Origin: Vibrio navarrensis
Lineage (GTDB): Bacteria; Pseudomonadota; Gammaproteobacteria; Enterobacterales; Vibrionaceae
Assembly (NCBI RefSeq): GCF_015767675.1
Contig: NZ_CP065218.1
Coordinates: 868,001-932,000 of the forward strand
DNA: 64,000 nt
Direction of reading: 5' to 3'
The notes under the pieces are model-generated. The model searched no databases. It worked only from the letters and a program-made list of their open reading frames with translations, and was not told the DNA's origin. The position numbers and the translations under genes are program-made. Shown one piece after another: positions 24,075-33,250 of the stretch. Numbering within the stretch: the stretch's first letter is position 1; every line of letters begins with the position of its first letter.

Positions 24075-26138
24075 ATGAAACTCAATGCCATTACCCTGAC
24101 TTTATTGCTCAGCTCGGCCGCTGCGGTCGCTGAGCCCAATTTGACCATTTCAACCACCACCAACAGCCGCGACTTTCCACTCAGCGCTGAGCAGCCGTTA
24201 GTGGTGCCGCTCGTCAAAGATACCTACACCTTGAAAGTGACCGGGCTTGAGGGGAACTGCCAAGCGCAGGACGACCAGCGCATCAAGTTTAACCAACCGA
24301 TTTCGCTAAACTGTGGCAAAGCCACCGAATTACCGTTGAAAATCCTCTTTAGCGGCGATTACGCTTTTGATTTTGATGCAAGTGCAAATACCTTGACCTT
24401 TAAGCGTGAACCGAAAAAGGTCGCCAAAAGCGAGTTTAAGCGCCCCGTGCCGCAAGTCGAATGTGAAGTGTACGCTGGCGGGGAAGTGAGTGTGAACCTT
24501 GGTGACACCTTTGCCGACGGCACTGAACTGCGCGACGCGTACAGCGGCCAAACCGTGACAGTGAAAAATGGTGCCGTGTCGCTAACCCCAGCGGCGCGCT
24601 CTGGCGGTCTGCTGCTGCTTGAACCGGTGACCCCGGCCAAGTCAGATGCTGGTTTTGATTACCGCAACGCCAACATCTACTTTGTCATGGTTGATCGTTT
24701 CCACAACGCCGATCCGAGTAACGACAACAGCTACGGGCGCAAAAAAGATGGCAAAGAGGAAGTGGGGACGTTTCATGGCGGTGATTTGCAAGGTGTGATT
24801 GCAAAGCTTGACTACATTCAAAGCCTTGGCACGGATGCAATTTGGCTTTCGCCGATTGTCGAGCAAGTGCATGGCTTTGTTGGCGGCGGCGACAGCGGTT
24901 CGTTTCCTTTTTATGCGTATCACGGCTACTGGACGCGCGATTTCACCAAAATTGACCAGAACTTTGGCAACGACGCCGACCTAAAAACCTTGGTTGATGA
25001 AGCGCACAAACGTGGCATCAAAGTCTTGCTTGATGCGGTGATCAACCATTCCGGCTATTCGACCTTGGCTGACTTACAGTTTGATGGCTTAAACGTCATC
25101 AAACCCGAGGGGCAACTGCCGCCCAAATGGGCCGATTGGCAGCCACAAGCAGGTCAGAACTGGCACAGTTACCATCAAGCGATTGATTACCAAAGCCAAA
25201 ACTGGCGGCAATGGTGGGGGCCAGATTGGGTGAGAACGGGGCTGCCCGGCTATCAGGCTCCGGGTAGCAGCGATATCACCATGTCGTTGGCCGGTCTACC
25301 CGATTTCATCACTGAATCGACCAAAGCTGTGACGCCGCCCGCTTGGCTGCTCAACAATCCCGGTACGCGTGTGGTGGCGAGAGAAAACTACAGCGTGGCC
25401 GATTATCTGATTGAATGGCAAAGCGATTGGGTGAAACGTTTTGGTATCGACGGTTATCGCGTTGATACAGTGAAGCACGTTGAAGGCGAGGTGTGGCAAC
25501 GGTTGAAAAAAGCCGGCAGCGAACGCCTTGAAGAGTGGCGTAAAGCCAACGGAAAAACCGGTGAACCCTTCTGGATGATGGGCGAAGTCTGGGGCCATTC
25601 GGCGTATCGCAGCCCCTATTTTGATGATGGCTTTGATGCTTTGATCAACTTCGACATGCAGAAAAAACTGGATAAAGGCGCGGCTTGTTTTAGTCAAATG
25701 GCGGATACTTATCAGGATTACGCGAATACCATCGCCAAAGAGAAAGATTTTAATCCGGTCAGTTACATGTCTTCTCACGACACGGAGCTGTTTTTCAGCC
25801 GCTTCAAAGACGATGCGATGCAGCGTAACGCCGCCAATGCATTGTTGCTGAGCCCCGGAGCAGTACAGGTTTATTACGGCGATGAGATCGGCCGCAACAT
25901 TGGCCCGTATGCCGACGATTTCCATCAGGGAACGCGCTCAGATATGGTCTGGACGCTCAATGACGAGCAGCAAGGCTTGTTGAAACACTGGCAGACCGTC
26001 GCCAAATTCAGACAAGCTCACCCGGCGATTGGTGCTGGAGTGCATCAGGTGATAGAGCAAGAGGGTGTGTATGTTTTCTCTCGCACCAAAGGCGATGACA
26101 AGGTGGTGGTCGCTTTTGTCGGCCGAACGGAAAAATAG
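24075..26138 (+). CDS. malS: Periplasmic alpha-amylase MalS
   Basis: 687 residues with a signal peptide (about 1-19, AAAVA) and the same order of segments as E. coli MalS (676 residues): an N-terminal beta domain (about 20-190), then a GH13 barrel starting NANIYFVMVDRFHNADPSND, with GTFHGGDLQGV, the nucleophile Asp in GIDGYRVDTVKHV, the acid/base Glu in MMGEVWGH and the transition-state Asp in SSHDTELFF. It hydrolyses maltodextrins in the periplasm, releasing mainly maltohexaose in E. coli. No other mal gene is adjacent. A clean rho-independent terminator follows. The spacer upstream has an unusual inverted repeat. Confidence 0.9.
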   Translation: MKLNAITLTLLLSSAAAVAEPNLTISTTTNSRDFPLSAEQPLVVPLVKDTYTLKVTGLEGNCQAQDDQRIKFNQPISLNCGKATELPLKILFSGDYAFDFDASANTLTFKREPKKVAKSEFKRPVPQVECEVYAGGEVSVNLGDTFADGTELRDAYSGQTVTVKNGAVSLTPAARSGGLLLLEPVTPAKSDAGFDYRNANIYFVMVDRFHNADPSNDNSYGRKKDGKEEVGTFHGGDLQGVIAKLDYIQSLGTDAIWLSPIVEQVHGFVGGGDSGSFPFYAYHGYWTRDFTKIDQNFGNDADLKTLVDEAHKRGIKVLLDAVINHSGYSTLADLQFDGLNVIKPEGQLPPKWADWQPQAGQNWHSYHQAIDYQSQNWRQWWGPDWVRTGLPGYQAPGSSDITMSLAGLPDFITESTKAVTPPAWLLNNPGTRVVARENYSVADYLIEWQSDWVKRFGIDGYRVDTVKHVEGEVWQRLKKAGSERLEEWRKANGKTGEPFWMMGEVWGHSAYRSPYFDDGFDALINFDMQKKLDKGAACFSQMADTYQDYANTIAKEKDFNPVSYMSSHDTELFFSRFKDDAMQRNAANALLLSPGAVQVYYGDEIGRNIGPYADDFHQGTRSDMVWTLNDEQQGLLKHWQTVAKFRQAHPAIGAGVHQVIEQEGVYVFSRTKGDDKVVVAFVGRTEK

Positions 26139-26160
26139 TCAGCATAGACCTCACCCATTT

Positions 26161-26192
26161 AATCCCTCGACAAAGTTCGAGGGATTTTTTTA
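26161..26192 (+). terminator. Rho-independent terminator of malS
   Basis: AATCCCTCGA pairs with TCGAGGGATT around a short loop, followed by a run of seven T. It is a textbook terminator 23 bases after the malS stop. Confidence 0.9.
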
Positions 26193-26350
26193 ACTTTTTC
26201 CTGTATTACCCGTCGCAAGCAGATGCGCTTGATTGCAACCGAGGCAAATAAAAACAGCAAAAACGGGTCAAGATCACAGCGAAAAAGATCTCGACCGCCA
26301 GCGTTTAACTCGGCATAATGCATTAAAACCACTTACGTAATTTTAAGTTT

Positions 26351-27118
26351 ATGACGCAAGAAGAGCGCCTGATTCACTTACAAATGCTGATTAAGCAGCA
26401 GGGGAAAATGACCCTGACTGATATCTGTGACCAATTTGGCGTATCGCGTGATTCCGCGCGGCGCGATCTGGTGAAGCTCACCCAGTTGCCGGGCATTCAG
26501 CGCATTCGTGGCGGTGCGATGCTGGCGCCAGTGTCGCCGAAAAGCGAGCCGTTCTCGGCCAAAACCGTCAGCGCGAGCAAGCACGCGTTGGCGCAGTGCG
26601 CGGCATCCATGGTGGATGCGCAGGATTATATTGTGCTCGATACCAGCACCACCTTGGCGCTGGTCCCCGGTTATCTGGCGGCACCCGCGACCATCGTGAC
26701 CAACTCGGTTAACACACTGGCTCAGGTTGAAGAGGGCTGTTCGCATTCGGTCCATTTGCTGGGCGGTCATTTCGATCCGTACAGCCGCGCTATTTTAGGC
26801 GCGCAGGCTGAACAGCAAATGGCTGGCTATCATGTCAACAAGGCGTTTATTGGCGTGTGCGCGCTGTCTGAGCGCGGCCTGACCACCAATTATGAGCAAG
26901 AAGCGTCGATGAAACGCGCGATGATGGCGCAAGCGCAGCAGATCATTTTGGTGTGCGAACAGCGCAAAATGGGCAGCGAGAATTTTCATCACGTGTGTGA
27001 TGTGGCGGCGATCGACATGGTGATCACCGACGCGCCCCCCGCGCCAGCACTGCAAGAATTATTTGACCGTCACGACATTCAGTGTGTTGTGGCGACCGCA
27101 CCAGAAGGACAGTTTTGA
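26351..27118 (+). CDS. DeoR-family transcriptional repressor
   Basis: 255 residues: N-terminal DeoR helix-turn-helix (RLIHLQMLIKQQGKMTLTDI then FGVSRDSARRDLVKL, about residues 6-45), then the DeoR C-terminal sensor domain of the ribose-5-phosphate isomerase-like fold with DYIVLDTSTTLALVPGYL, TNSVNTLAQVEEG, LLGGHFDPYSRAILG and the CEQRKMGSENFHHV segment. Such regulators sense sugar phosphates. It is one base from the Gfo/Idh/MocA oxidoreductase gene, which in turn overlaps the UPF0303 gene, so it likely controls this three-gene operon. The start ATG has only a weak ribosome-binding site. Confidence 0.9.
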   Translation: MTQEERLIHLQMLIKQQGKMTLTDICDQFGVSRDSARRDLVKLTQLPGIQRIRGGAMLAPVSPKSEPFSAKTVSASKHALAQCAASMVDAQDYIVLDTSTTLALVPGYLAAPATIVTNSVNTLAQVEEGCSHSVHLLGGHFDPYSRAILGAQAEQQMAGYHVNKAFIGVCALSERGLTTNYEQEASMKRAMMAQAQQIILVCEQRKMGSENFHHVCDVAAIDMVITDAPPAPALQELFDRHDIQCVVATAPEGQF

Positions 27119-27119
27119 T

Positions 27120-28160
27120 ATGACTTACGCTCCGGTAAAAACCGCCGTGATCGGCTACGGCTATTCGGCGAAAACCTTTCACTTGCCTTTCATCAACGCG
27201 CTGCCCGAGCTGACGCTGAGTGCGATCAGTTCCAGCCAGCAAGCCGCAGTCGCGGCCGATTGGCCGAGCGCGCAATGGTTTGGCGATGCGAATGATCTGC
27301 TGGACAACAGCGATGCGGAGCTGGTGATCATCACCGCGCCGAACGATGTGCATTACCCGCTGGCCAAACGCGCGCTGCAAAATGGCAAGCACGTGATCGT
27401 TGAAAAGCCGTTCGTGACACGCATTGAAGATGGCGAAGAGCTGATTGCGTTGGCAGCGGAAAAAGGCCTAACGCTGAGCGTGTTCCATAACCGTCGTTGG
27501 GATGGCGATTTCCTCACCCTGCAAAAGCTGATGGCACAAGGGCGTTTGGGCGACATCAAACTGTTTGAATCCCACTTTGACCGCTACCGTCCACAAATTC
27601 GTCAGCGCTGGCGTGAACTGGCGCAAGACGGTGGCGGTATTTTGTTTGATTTGGCGCCGCACCTGCTGGACCAAGCGCTGGCTCTGTTTGGCTTGCCACA
27701 AGCGATCAATGCTCAGTGCCGCATGATGCGCCCGGGCGCGACCACCATCGATTACTACAACCTGATCCTGCACTACCCAAATCACTTGGTGCACCTGCAT
27801 TCGAACCTCTACAGCCCAGAGCCGAATCTGCGCTACAAAGTGCTGGGTAGCCTGGCGAAGTATGAGAAATACGGCCTCGATCCGCAGGAAAGCTACCTCA
27901 AAGAAGGCAAGCAGCCGGACAGCCCGCAGTGGTCACAAGAAGAGGCGTCGCTGTATGGTCAGCTGTACAGCGAAACGGGATCACAAACCATTCCGACGGA
28001 ATTGGGCGGCTACCAGCTCTATTTCAAAGGCGTGGCGGATGCGATTCGTCTCGGCACCGCCAACCCGGTGCCGCCAGAGCAGGCGCTGCAAAACATCGCG
28101 CTGATTGAAATGGCGCTGGAGAGCAGCAAAACAGGTCAAACGTTGCAGGTGAACTTATGA
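27120..28160 (+). CDS. Gfo/Idh/MocA-family NAD(P)-dependent oxidoreductase
   Basis: 346 residues from the ATG at 27120 (AAGGA site in the end of the repressor gene). The N-terminal Rossmann motif AVIGYGYSAKTFH (residues ~8-20), the catalytic-domain EKPF motif (IVEKPFVTR, the Lys near 95) and a C-terminal domain with GGGILFDLAPHLLDQAL (the His near 183) are typical of the YdgJ/YhhX-like branch. It should oxidise or reduce a sugar or inositol-type substrate. Its gene is coupled by ATGA overlap to the UPF0303 protein, a pairing also seen for E. coli-type relatives, where the substrate is unknown. Confidence 0.92.
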   Translation: MTYAPVKTAVIGYGYSAKTFHLPFINALPELTLSAISSSQQAAVAADWPSAQWFGDANDLLDNSDAELVIITAPNDVHYPLAKRALQNGKHVIVEKPFVTRIEDGEELIALAAEKGLTLSVFHNRRWDGDFLTLQKLMAQGRLGDIKLFESHFDRYRPQIRQRWRELAQDGGGILFDLAPHLLDQALALFGLPQAINAQCRMMRPGATTIDYYNLILHYPNHLVHLHSNLYSPEPNLRYKVLGSLAKYEKYGLDPQESYLKEGKQPDSPQWSQEEASLYGQLYSETGSQTIPTELGGYQLYFKGVADAIRLGTANPVPPEQALQNIALIEMALESSKTGQTLQVNL

Positions 28161-28627
28161 GCCTGACACTGGTCGAGATTGCGCAGCAAGAAGAGGCGCT
28201 GCAACTGAACCATTTTAACCACGATGTGGCATGGCAACTGGGCTGCGCGCTCAAACAGATGGCGGAAAGTCAGCAAGCTGCGGTGGCGATCGAAGTGTAT
28301 GGTTTTGGCCAAACACTGTTCCAATACGCCATGCCGGGCACGTGCGCGGATCATCTCGATTGGCTGCGCCGTAAACGCAATTCGGTACTGCGATATGGCC
28401 GCAGTTCTTACTACCTGTCGCTGTACAACGCGCAAAAGCAGCGCGAGTTTGAAACTCAGCCGCACATTGATGCCGCAGAATATTGCGCTCATGGCGGCTC
28501 GTTTCCGATTCGTATTGCCGGTTCTGGATTGGTGGGGGCGGTGACGGTTTCTGGTCTGCCTTCTTTGCACGATCACAATTTGGTCACGCAGGCACTTGCT
28601 CAGGTGATGGCTGAGAGCGAAAAATGA
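28157..28627 (+). CDS. UPF0303/heme-degrading-domain (HbpS/GlcG-like) protein
   Basis: 156 residues, alpha-beta-alpha fold of the HbpS/GlcG superfamily. Visible family landmarks are LNHFNHDVAWQLG near residue 20, AAVAIEVYGFGQTLFQYAMPG (residues ~41-61 in part), the WLRRKRNSVLRYGRSSYYL block and the end motif IRIAGSGLVGAVTVSGLP. Some relatives bind heme, cobalamin or other cofactors; others bind small metabolites. It is coupled to the oxidoreductase upstream by a 4-base overlap and is followed by a clear terminator. Confidence 0.85.
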   Translation: MSLTLVEIAQQEEALQLNHFNHDVAWQLGCALKQMAESQQAAVAIEVYGFGQTLFQYAMPGTCADHLDWLRRKRNSVLRYGRSSYYLSLYNAQKQREFETQPHIDAAEYCAHGGSFPIRIAGSGLVGAVTVSGLPSLHDHNLVTQALAQVMAESEK

Positions 28628-28652
28628 GAAAAGCCCGTGCTGGGCTTTTCTT
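28628..28652 (+). terminator. Rho-independent terminator of the DeoR operon
   Basis: GAAAAGCCC and GGGCTTTTC form a 9-base-pair stem with a 5-base loop, immediately after the stop codon, followed by TT. The A/T flanks allow function on both strands. Confidence 0.8.
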
Positions 28653-28700
28653 AGTTTGGCGTCATTCACAAGGTTTTGAGGCTTTGTTTACAGTGTAAAT

Positions 28701-29963
28701 TTAGCTCAGTTTGATCAGCGCAAAATGCTTTTTACCGCGTTGCAGCAGGTAGTAGCGATCGAACAGCGCAAAGCTCTGGCTCAAATCGGCGCTGGCCATT
28801 TTTTCCCCGTTGACGCGAATGGCGCCGCCAGCTAACCATTCACGCGCCTGACGTTTTGAGCTGGCGAGTTGCGATGCGATCAGCAGTTCAACCACATCAT
28901 CTGCGGTGCTAACGGTGGTGCGTGGCAGCCCATCCAACTCTAGTTGTGCCAGTTCATCTAGGCTGAGCTGTGCAACTGCGCCACTGAACAGAGCGTCACT
29001 GATGCGCTGCGCGCTCGCTAAGCCCGCTTCACCATGCACAAACGCAGTGATGTTTTCGGCCAGAATTTGCTGCGCTTGCGGCTTGCCGCTTCGCGCGGCA
29101 TCTTCGGCTTCAATGCGTGCAATCTCGTCCACCGAGAGGAAGGTGTAGTAACGCAGAAAACGGTACACATCGGCATCATCGCTGTTCAACCAGAACTGAT
29201 AGAACGCGTAGGGTGAGGTTTTGCTTGCGTCCAGCCAAACGGCGCCACTTTCGGTTTTGCCAAATTTGCTGCCGTCGGATTTGGTGACGAGTGGCAGCGT
29301 TAAACCGTGCACGGTTTGGTTGTTCAAGCGACGCGTGAGGTCGATGCCACTGACGATGTTGCCCCATTGATCGTTGCCGCCAATTTGCAGGCGACACTGA
29401 TGTTCGCGGTTTAAATGGGCAAAGTCGAACGATTGCAGCAGCGAGTAGCTAAATTCGGTGAACGAAATGCCTTGGTCCGGGCGAGCCAGACGCTGTTTCA
29501 CCGATTCGCGGTTGATCATCGCATTGACTGAAAAGTGTTTGCCGATGTCGCGGAAGAAGTCGATCACATTCACTTGGCCTGTCCAGTCGGCGTTATTGAC
29601 ACACCGCAGTGGCTGGGTGAGATGCGGCGTCATGGTGCGCGTGATCTGCTGGCGTAAATCGTCCACCCATTGCTGCACGGTCTGCGCTGAGTTGAGTGTG
29701 CGTTCGGTGGCTTTAAAGCTTGGGTCGCCAATCATGCCCGTCGCGCCGCCAATCAGCGCAATGGCTTGGTGCCCCGCATCCTGAAAACGTTTGAGCATCA
29801 ACAGCGGCACCAAGTGACCAATGTGCAGGCTGCCCGCGGTTGGATCAAAGCCGCAGTACAGGGTTTGCGGTTCAGAGAATAGGGCGGCGAGTTCATCGAG
29901 CGATGTGCTTTGCGCGATCAGGCCGCGCGCGGTTAAATCATGAAATAGGGTTTGGGAATTCAT
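28701..29963 (-). CDS. tyrS: Tyrosyl-tRNA synthetase
   Basis: 420 residues, full length for the bacterial TyrS type (E. coli 424). Class I motifs are present: [16 protein letters not shown] near residues 36-51 (HIGH as HIGH), the tyrosine-binding [11 protein letters not shown] segment and the KMSKS-equivalent KFGKTE near residues 229-234. A C-terminal S4-like RNA-binding domain is seen in [21 protein letters not shown]. It charges tRNA-Tyr with tyrosine. Some Vibrio carry two tyrosyl-tRNA synthetases, and this window does not show whether this is the only copy. Its neighbours are unrelated to translation. Confidence 0.95.
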   Translation of the reverse strand: MNSQTLFHDLTARGLIAQSTSLDELAALFSEPQTLYCGFDPTAGSLHIGHLVPLLMLKRFQDAGHQAIALIGGATGMIGDPSFKATERTLNSAQTVQQWVDDLRQQITRTMTPHLTQPLRCVNNADWTGQVNVIDFFRDIGKHFSVNAMINRESVKQRLARPDQGISFTEFSYSLLQSFDFAHLNREHQCRLQIGGNDQWGNIVSGIDLTRRLNNQTVHGLTLPLVTKSDGSKFGKTESGAVWLDASKTSPYAFYQFWLNSDDADVYRFLRYYTFLSVDEIARIEAEDAARSGKPQAQQILAENITAFVHGEAGLASAQRISDALFSGAVAQLSLDELAQLELDGLPRTTVSTADDVVELLIASQLASSKRQAREWLAGGAIRVNGEKMASADLSQSFALFDRYYLLQRGKKHFALIKLS

Positions 29964-30049
29964 ACAGCCTCCAAGATGTCTTGCAGGCAGAGTAACGGAA
30001 AGGGCTTTGTGTCGGCGATGTCCCTAAAGGGATAATCGCGGTGATTTTT

Positions 30050-30892
30050 TCAGGCGCGTGGTGAATGGTTGGGTGCGCCAATCAAGTGATTTAAAAACAG
30101 CTGAAACAGTTCACTGAGCGAGGCGACATGGAGCTGCGCGTAGATGCGCTTGCGATGATTTTTGACCGTGCCGTGTGTGATGCCCAGTTGCGTCGCGATC
30201 TCTTGCGAATCCAACCCTTGTACCAGCAAGGCGGTAATTTGCTGCTCGCGTGGGCTCAGCAGTTGGGTGCCAAAACTGGCCAGCGCGCGTTCCACCCAGC
30301 GGCGCATGTCGGGCGTGTGGTTGGTCTCGTTCTCTAGCGCGGTGTCATCGCTGTGAGCCAGCAGCAGCGCATTGGCGCTCCAATGTTGGCGGCAGAGCGG
30401 CGCCAGCGTGTGGAATCGGCTTTTGAGCGCTTGCCGGTCCTGCGCGGAAAAACTGCGTCCGACAGCAAGTTTGCCAAGGTAGAGTAAAATCCAGCGCTCA
30501 TGGTCGAGTTGCACCGCCAGGCTCATTTCATCCTGCCAGCCGGTTTGCGGATAAAACTGCTGCTGGTAATGGCTTTGCTGATAACTGTGCGGCGCACCGC
30601 TCATCTCGCTGAGATGAAACACGCCTTCTTGTTGCGTATCGGCCACCAAACGATAGAACGGATCGTGCTGATATGACTCAGTCAGGTAGCGTTGAAACAG
30701 CAGTTCGCGGTTATCCGGAATCGAATCGTAGAGATAAATCGGGTGTTTGTTGTGGCGGTAGCCGAGCATCACCGCGCAGTCAAAATCGACAATCTCGCGC
30801 AGCAGCGCCACATAGCGCGAAGTAAAGGCGGGCGTATTGAGCGAGATAATCGCATCACCCAAGGCGTGATATTCCAAGAGACTGACTTGCAT
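30050..30892 (-). CDS. LuxR-family (FixJ-type HTH) transcriptional regulator
   Basis: 280 residues. The C-terminal ~65 residues are a LuxR helix-turn-helix: LSPREQQITALLVQGLDSQEIA then LGITHGTVKNHRKRIYAQL. The N-terminal ~190 residues are an uncharacterised sensor with FDCAVMLGYRHNKHPIYLYDSI and SYQHDPFYRLVADTQQEG segments; it lacks the acyl-homoserine-lactone residues of LuxR/LasR and has no phosphorylation site. This architecture is common in Vibrio orphans whose ligand is unknown. It stands alone between tyrS and a rhodanese gene on the same strand. Confidence 0.88.
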   Translation of the reverse strand: MQVSLLEYHALGDAIISLNTPAFTSRYVALLREIVDFDCAVMLGYRHNKHPIYLYDSIPDNRELLFQRYLTESYQHDPFYRLVADTQQEGVFHLSEMSGAPHSYQQSHYQQQFYPQTGWQDEMSLAVQLDHERWILLYLGKLAVGRSFSAQDRQALKSRFHTLAPLCRQHWSANALLLAHSDDTALENETNHTPDMRRWVERALASFGTQLLSPREQQITALLVQGLDSQEIATQLGITHGTVKNHRKRIYAQLHVASLSELFQLFLNHLIGAPNHSPRA

Positions 30893-30979
30893 AATCCTAA
30901 CCGAGCGAAAAGCACAGCTGACAGTATGCCGACTCTGCTGGGTTTGGTCGAGTCCCTTGGTTTTACTAAGATGGAAAGC

Positions 30980-31354
30980 TCAGTTAAGTGGCGGCATTTC
31001 CAGTTGAGTTTGCTGCATTTCACTCAGGCCACCACCATTGTGCACATTGGTGAAACCTTGTTTCATCAGCGCTTGCATGGCGATGGACGAGCGGTTGCCG
31101 CTGCGGCAATAGACCACGATCGGCTGGCTTTTATCAATCGAGCGAAAGCCGGTGGCAACCTCGCTAAGAGGGATATTACGCGCGTGTTCGAGATGCCCAC
31201 TGGCGAACTCTTCGGCAGTGCGCACATCGATCAGCAGCGCGCCGCTTTCTACCCATTCCCATGCCATTTCTGAGCGCTCAGAGGCGAGAAGTGGCCCGCA
31301 AGGTGCGAGAAGCAATAACGTCAGACAGGCTGATTTCCAGTTAAGTTTTGGCAT
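30980..31354 (-). CDS. Exported single-domain rhodanese (PspE-like)
   Basis: 124 residues with a signal peptide (about 1-24, ending LLASE), so periplasmic. The rhodanese domain shows LLIDVRTAEEFASGHLEHARNIPL and the active-site loop VYCRSGNRSSIAMQAL, where the Cys carries the persulfide. It transfers sulfane sulfur from thiosulfate to cyanide or thiols in vitro. Length and topology match E. coli PspE. The LysR-type regulator gene lies 51 bases upstream in the same direction. Confidence 0.9.
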   Translation of the reverse strand: MPKLNWKSACLTLLLLAPCGPLLASERSEMAWEWVESGALLIDVRTAEEFASGHLEHARNIPLSEVATGFRSIDKSQPIVVYCRSGNRSSIAMQALMKQGFTNVHNGGGLSEMQQTQLEMPPLN

Positions 31355-31405
31355 GTTGTTCTCCAGTTCGTCGTGTCATCAAAACCAATAGATGAAGGTT
31401 CAAGG

Positions 31406-32239
31406 CTAACAAACAAACTCATTTTCGAGCTGTTTCAGCAGTTGTTGACTGAGCAAAGGGTGTGGTTTAGCGGCGACTGCCAACACAATATCCACCTTAG
31501 GTAGGGGAGGCATATCGGCCAATATTTGCACTTTATTACCAGCGCTGAGGCGTCCCATGGCGCCAATCGCTAAACCCTGATCGACCAAAGCGCGCTGCGC
31601 CGAGGCGGTATTGCAACAGGCCAAAAGGTGAAAAGCGATACCACGCTTGGTCAAGCCATCAATCGCAGCCGCGTGATATTTGCAGTCGGTTTGAAACAGC
31701 GCCAGAGTAAGCGGCTTTTGGTGGTCGGCTTGATAGTGCGGCGATGCGATCCACACGCCCTGATCGGAGGTAAGCCAGTAGCCTTCCTCGCTATCGGGCG
31801 CGCGGGTAAGAATCGCGCAGTCCAGCTCGCCCGCGTCTAATTGGCGACGCAAATCGACACTGGGCAAGCTGTAAATTTGTATCGAGCAGGTGGGTTGTAA
31901 CTGTTGCAGCTTGGCCACTAACGTCGGCAGCACGGTTTGATTGTAATCTTCCGGGCAGCCAAGGCGCAGCGGTCGTTTATCCTGAAAATGCTGCAGTTGA
32001 GACAAGGATTCATCATGCTGCGTCACCAGATTTCGCGCATGAGTGGTGAGGCGCACTCCAGCATCGCTAAGGACCAAATAGCGCCCCTCTTTGATAAACA
32101 GCGAAGCGCCAATCTCTTCCTCCAATTTGCGCATTTGCGCACTGAAAGCCGATTGTGTGCGGCTGATCTGTTTTGCCGCCCGGGTAAAACTGCCCGTTTC
32201 GACAAAAGCAAGAAAACTGCGTAAAGCTTCAATGTCCAT
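31406..32239 (-). CDS. LysR-family transcriptional regulator
   Basis: 277 residues from the ATG at 32239; the open frame upstream is without start signals and crosses the divergent promoter. The winged helix-turn-helix (MDIEALRSFLAFVETGSFT, then AAKQISRTQSAFSAQMRKLEEEIG) occupies residues 1-60. The effector domain begins with LRLGCPEDYNQTVLPTLVA. It is divergent from a glutathione-transferase gene 110 bases away; LysR proteins usually control the divergent neighbour, so the transferase is the likely target. An ATAG-N12-CTAT element lies between them (32267-32286). Confidence 0.9.
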   Translation of the reverse strand: MDIEALRSFLAFVETGSFTRAAKQISRTQSAFSAQMRKLEEEIGASLFIKEGRYLVLSDAGVRLTTHARNLVTQHDESLSQLQHFQDKRPLRLGCPEDYNQTVLPTLVAKLQQLQPTCSIQIYSLPSVDLRRQLDAGELDCAILTRAPDSEEGYWLTSDQGVWIASPHYQADHQKPLTLALFQTDCKYHAAAIDGLTKRGIAFHLLACCNTASAQRALVDQGLAIGAMGRLSAGNKVQILADMPPLPKVDIVLAVAAKPHPLLSQQLLKQLENEFVC

Positions 32240-32349
32240 TGTTTGCCTCATCCATCGTAATTTTGAATAGGTTATATAAAAACTATCCGTTAGTCGCGCA
32301 GAAAAACTTGCCCTATTGTTTTGCGATATCAACTGAAAAAGGAATGACA

Positions 32350-33003
32350 ATGAAGCTCTACATAGGAAATCAAAACTACTCTAGTTGGTCACTACGCGCA
32401 TGGTTGGGGTTTGCTCAAAACGGACTGGAGGTCGAAATTGAAAAGCTCAAGTTGTTTACCCCTGAGTTTTACCAAACATTACAGGGAGTTACGCCTACAG
32501 GGAAAGTGCCTGCTTTAGTTGATGGTGAGCGGGTGGTGTGGGATTCCTTGGCGATTTTGGAGTACCTCAACGAAGTGAAATTAGGCGGAAAAGCGTGGCC
32601 TAGCGATGTGCGAGAAAGAGCCAAAGCGCGCGCCATCGCTTGTGAAATGCATTCAGGGTTTAGCGCATTACGCAATGAGTTACCAATGAACTGCCGCGCG
32701 AGGCGTAAAGTGGCACTTTCTGAACAGGCACGTCTCGATGTCGCCCGTATTGATGCCATTTGGAGTGAACAGATGGCGCAGTACCCGCAGCAATGGCTGT
32801 TTGGTGCCTGGTCGATTGCCGATGCCATGTACGCTCCGGTGGTTTTGCGTTTTATCACTTATCAGATCCCGCTGTCAGAGCAAGCCGCGCTCTATCGAGA
32901 CAAAGTACTGCAAAGCGCCGCGATGCAGCGTTGGTTGGCGGAAGCGGCTCAAGAGAGCGATATTGTTAGCGAAGACGAAACGGGTGAAGAGGTTTCAATC
33001 TAA
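32350..33003 (+). CDS. Glutathione S-transferase family protein
   Basis: 217 residues from the ATG at 32350, which has AAAAGGA six bases upstream; an ATG at 32344 is too close to it. The N-terminal thioredoxin-like domain starts KLYIGNQNYSSWSLRAWLGF, with candidate catalytic Ser residues, then VPALVDGERVVWDSLAILEYL, which holds the glutathione-binding Asp-Ser pair. The C-terminal helical domain has the WLFGAWSIADAMYAPVVLRF motif with the folding Asp. It conjugates or transfers glutathione; the substrate is unknown. Probably under control of the divergent LysR gene. Confidence 0.9.
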   Translation: MKLYIGNQNYSSWSLRAWLGFAQNGLEVEIEKLKLFTPEFYQTLQGVTPTGKVPALVDGERVVWDSLAILEYLNEVKLGGKAWPSDVRERAKARAIACEMHSGFSALRNELPMNCRARRKVALSEQARLDVARIDAIWSEQMAQYPQQWLFGAWSIADAMYAPVVLRFITYQIPLSEQAALYRDKVLQSAAMQRWLAEAAQESDIVSEDETGEEVSI

Positions 33004-33015
33004 CGGCTTCTCACC

Positions 33016-33047
33016 TTGTCGCTGAGGTCAGTATACCTTAGCGACAA
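33016..33047 (+). terminator. Strong hairpin after the glutathione transferase gene
   Basis: TTGTCGCTGAGGT pairs with ACCTTAGCGACAA (13 pairs with one G-T wobble) around a 6-base loop, 12 bases after the stop. It lacks a T-run, so it may be a transcript-stabilising end or a weak terminator. Confidence 0.5.
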
Positions 33048-33175
33048 TCTGTCTCCACGTTATTATGATTTCTATCAAAAAGTGACAAAAAAAAACCTTA
33101 GCCCGGCATCGTATCGCTTATAGTTACTGACATGTAATCATAGCTGTATAGTCATCTATCCAGAGGGGCGAGACA

Positions 33176-33250
33176 ATGTTGGTGCAATCTTTGCAAGTCC
33201 TTCTTGTCCTGTATGAGCGTGTCTCAATGGCTGGAGGATCGTATGGATAA
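33176..33250 (+). CDS. 24-residue leader ORF overlapping the cyclase start
   Basis: An ATG at 33176 with AGAGGGGCG upstream opens a 24-codon frame (starting MLVQSLQVLLVLYERVS) whose TAA at 33248-33250 overlaps the ATG of the diguanylate cyclase gene. The layout would couple translation of the two. It is too short for the usual gene finders and may be only a regulatory leader. Confidence 0.35.
   Translation: MLVQSLQVLLVLYERVSMAGGSYG

Noticed and set aside
32267..32286. LysR-box (ATAG-N12-CTAT) between LysR and glutathione transferase genes
   Set aside because: Short arms in an A+T-rich spacer could arise by chance; mentioned in the LysR entry but not listed as a site of its own.
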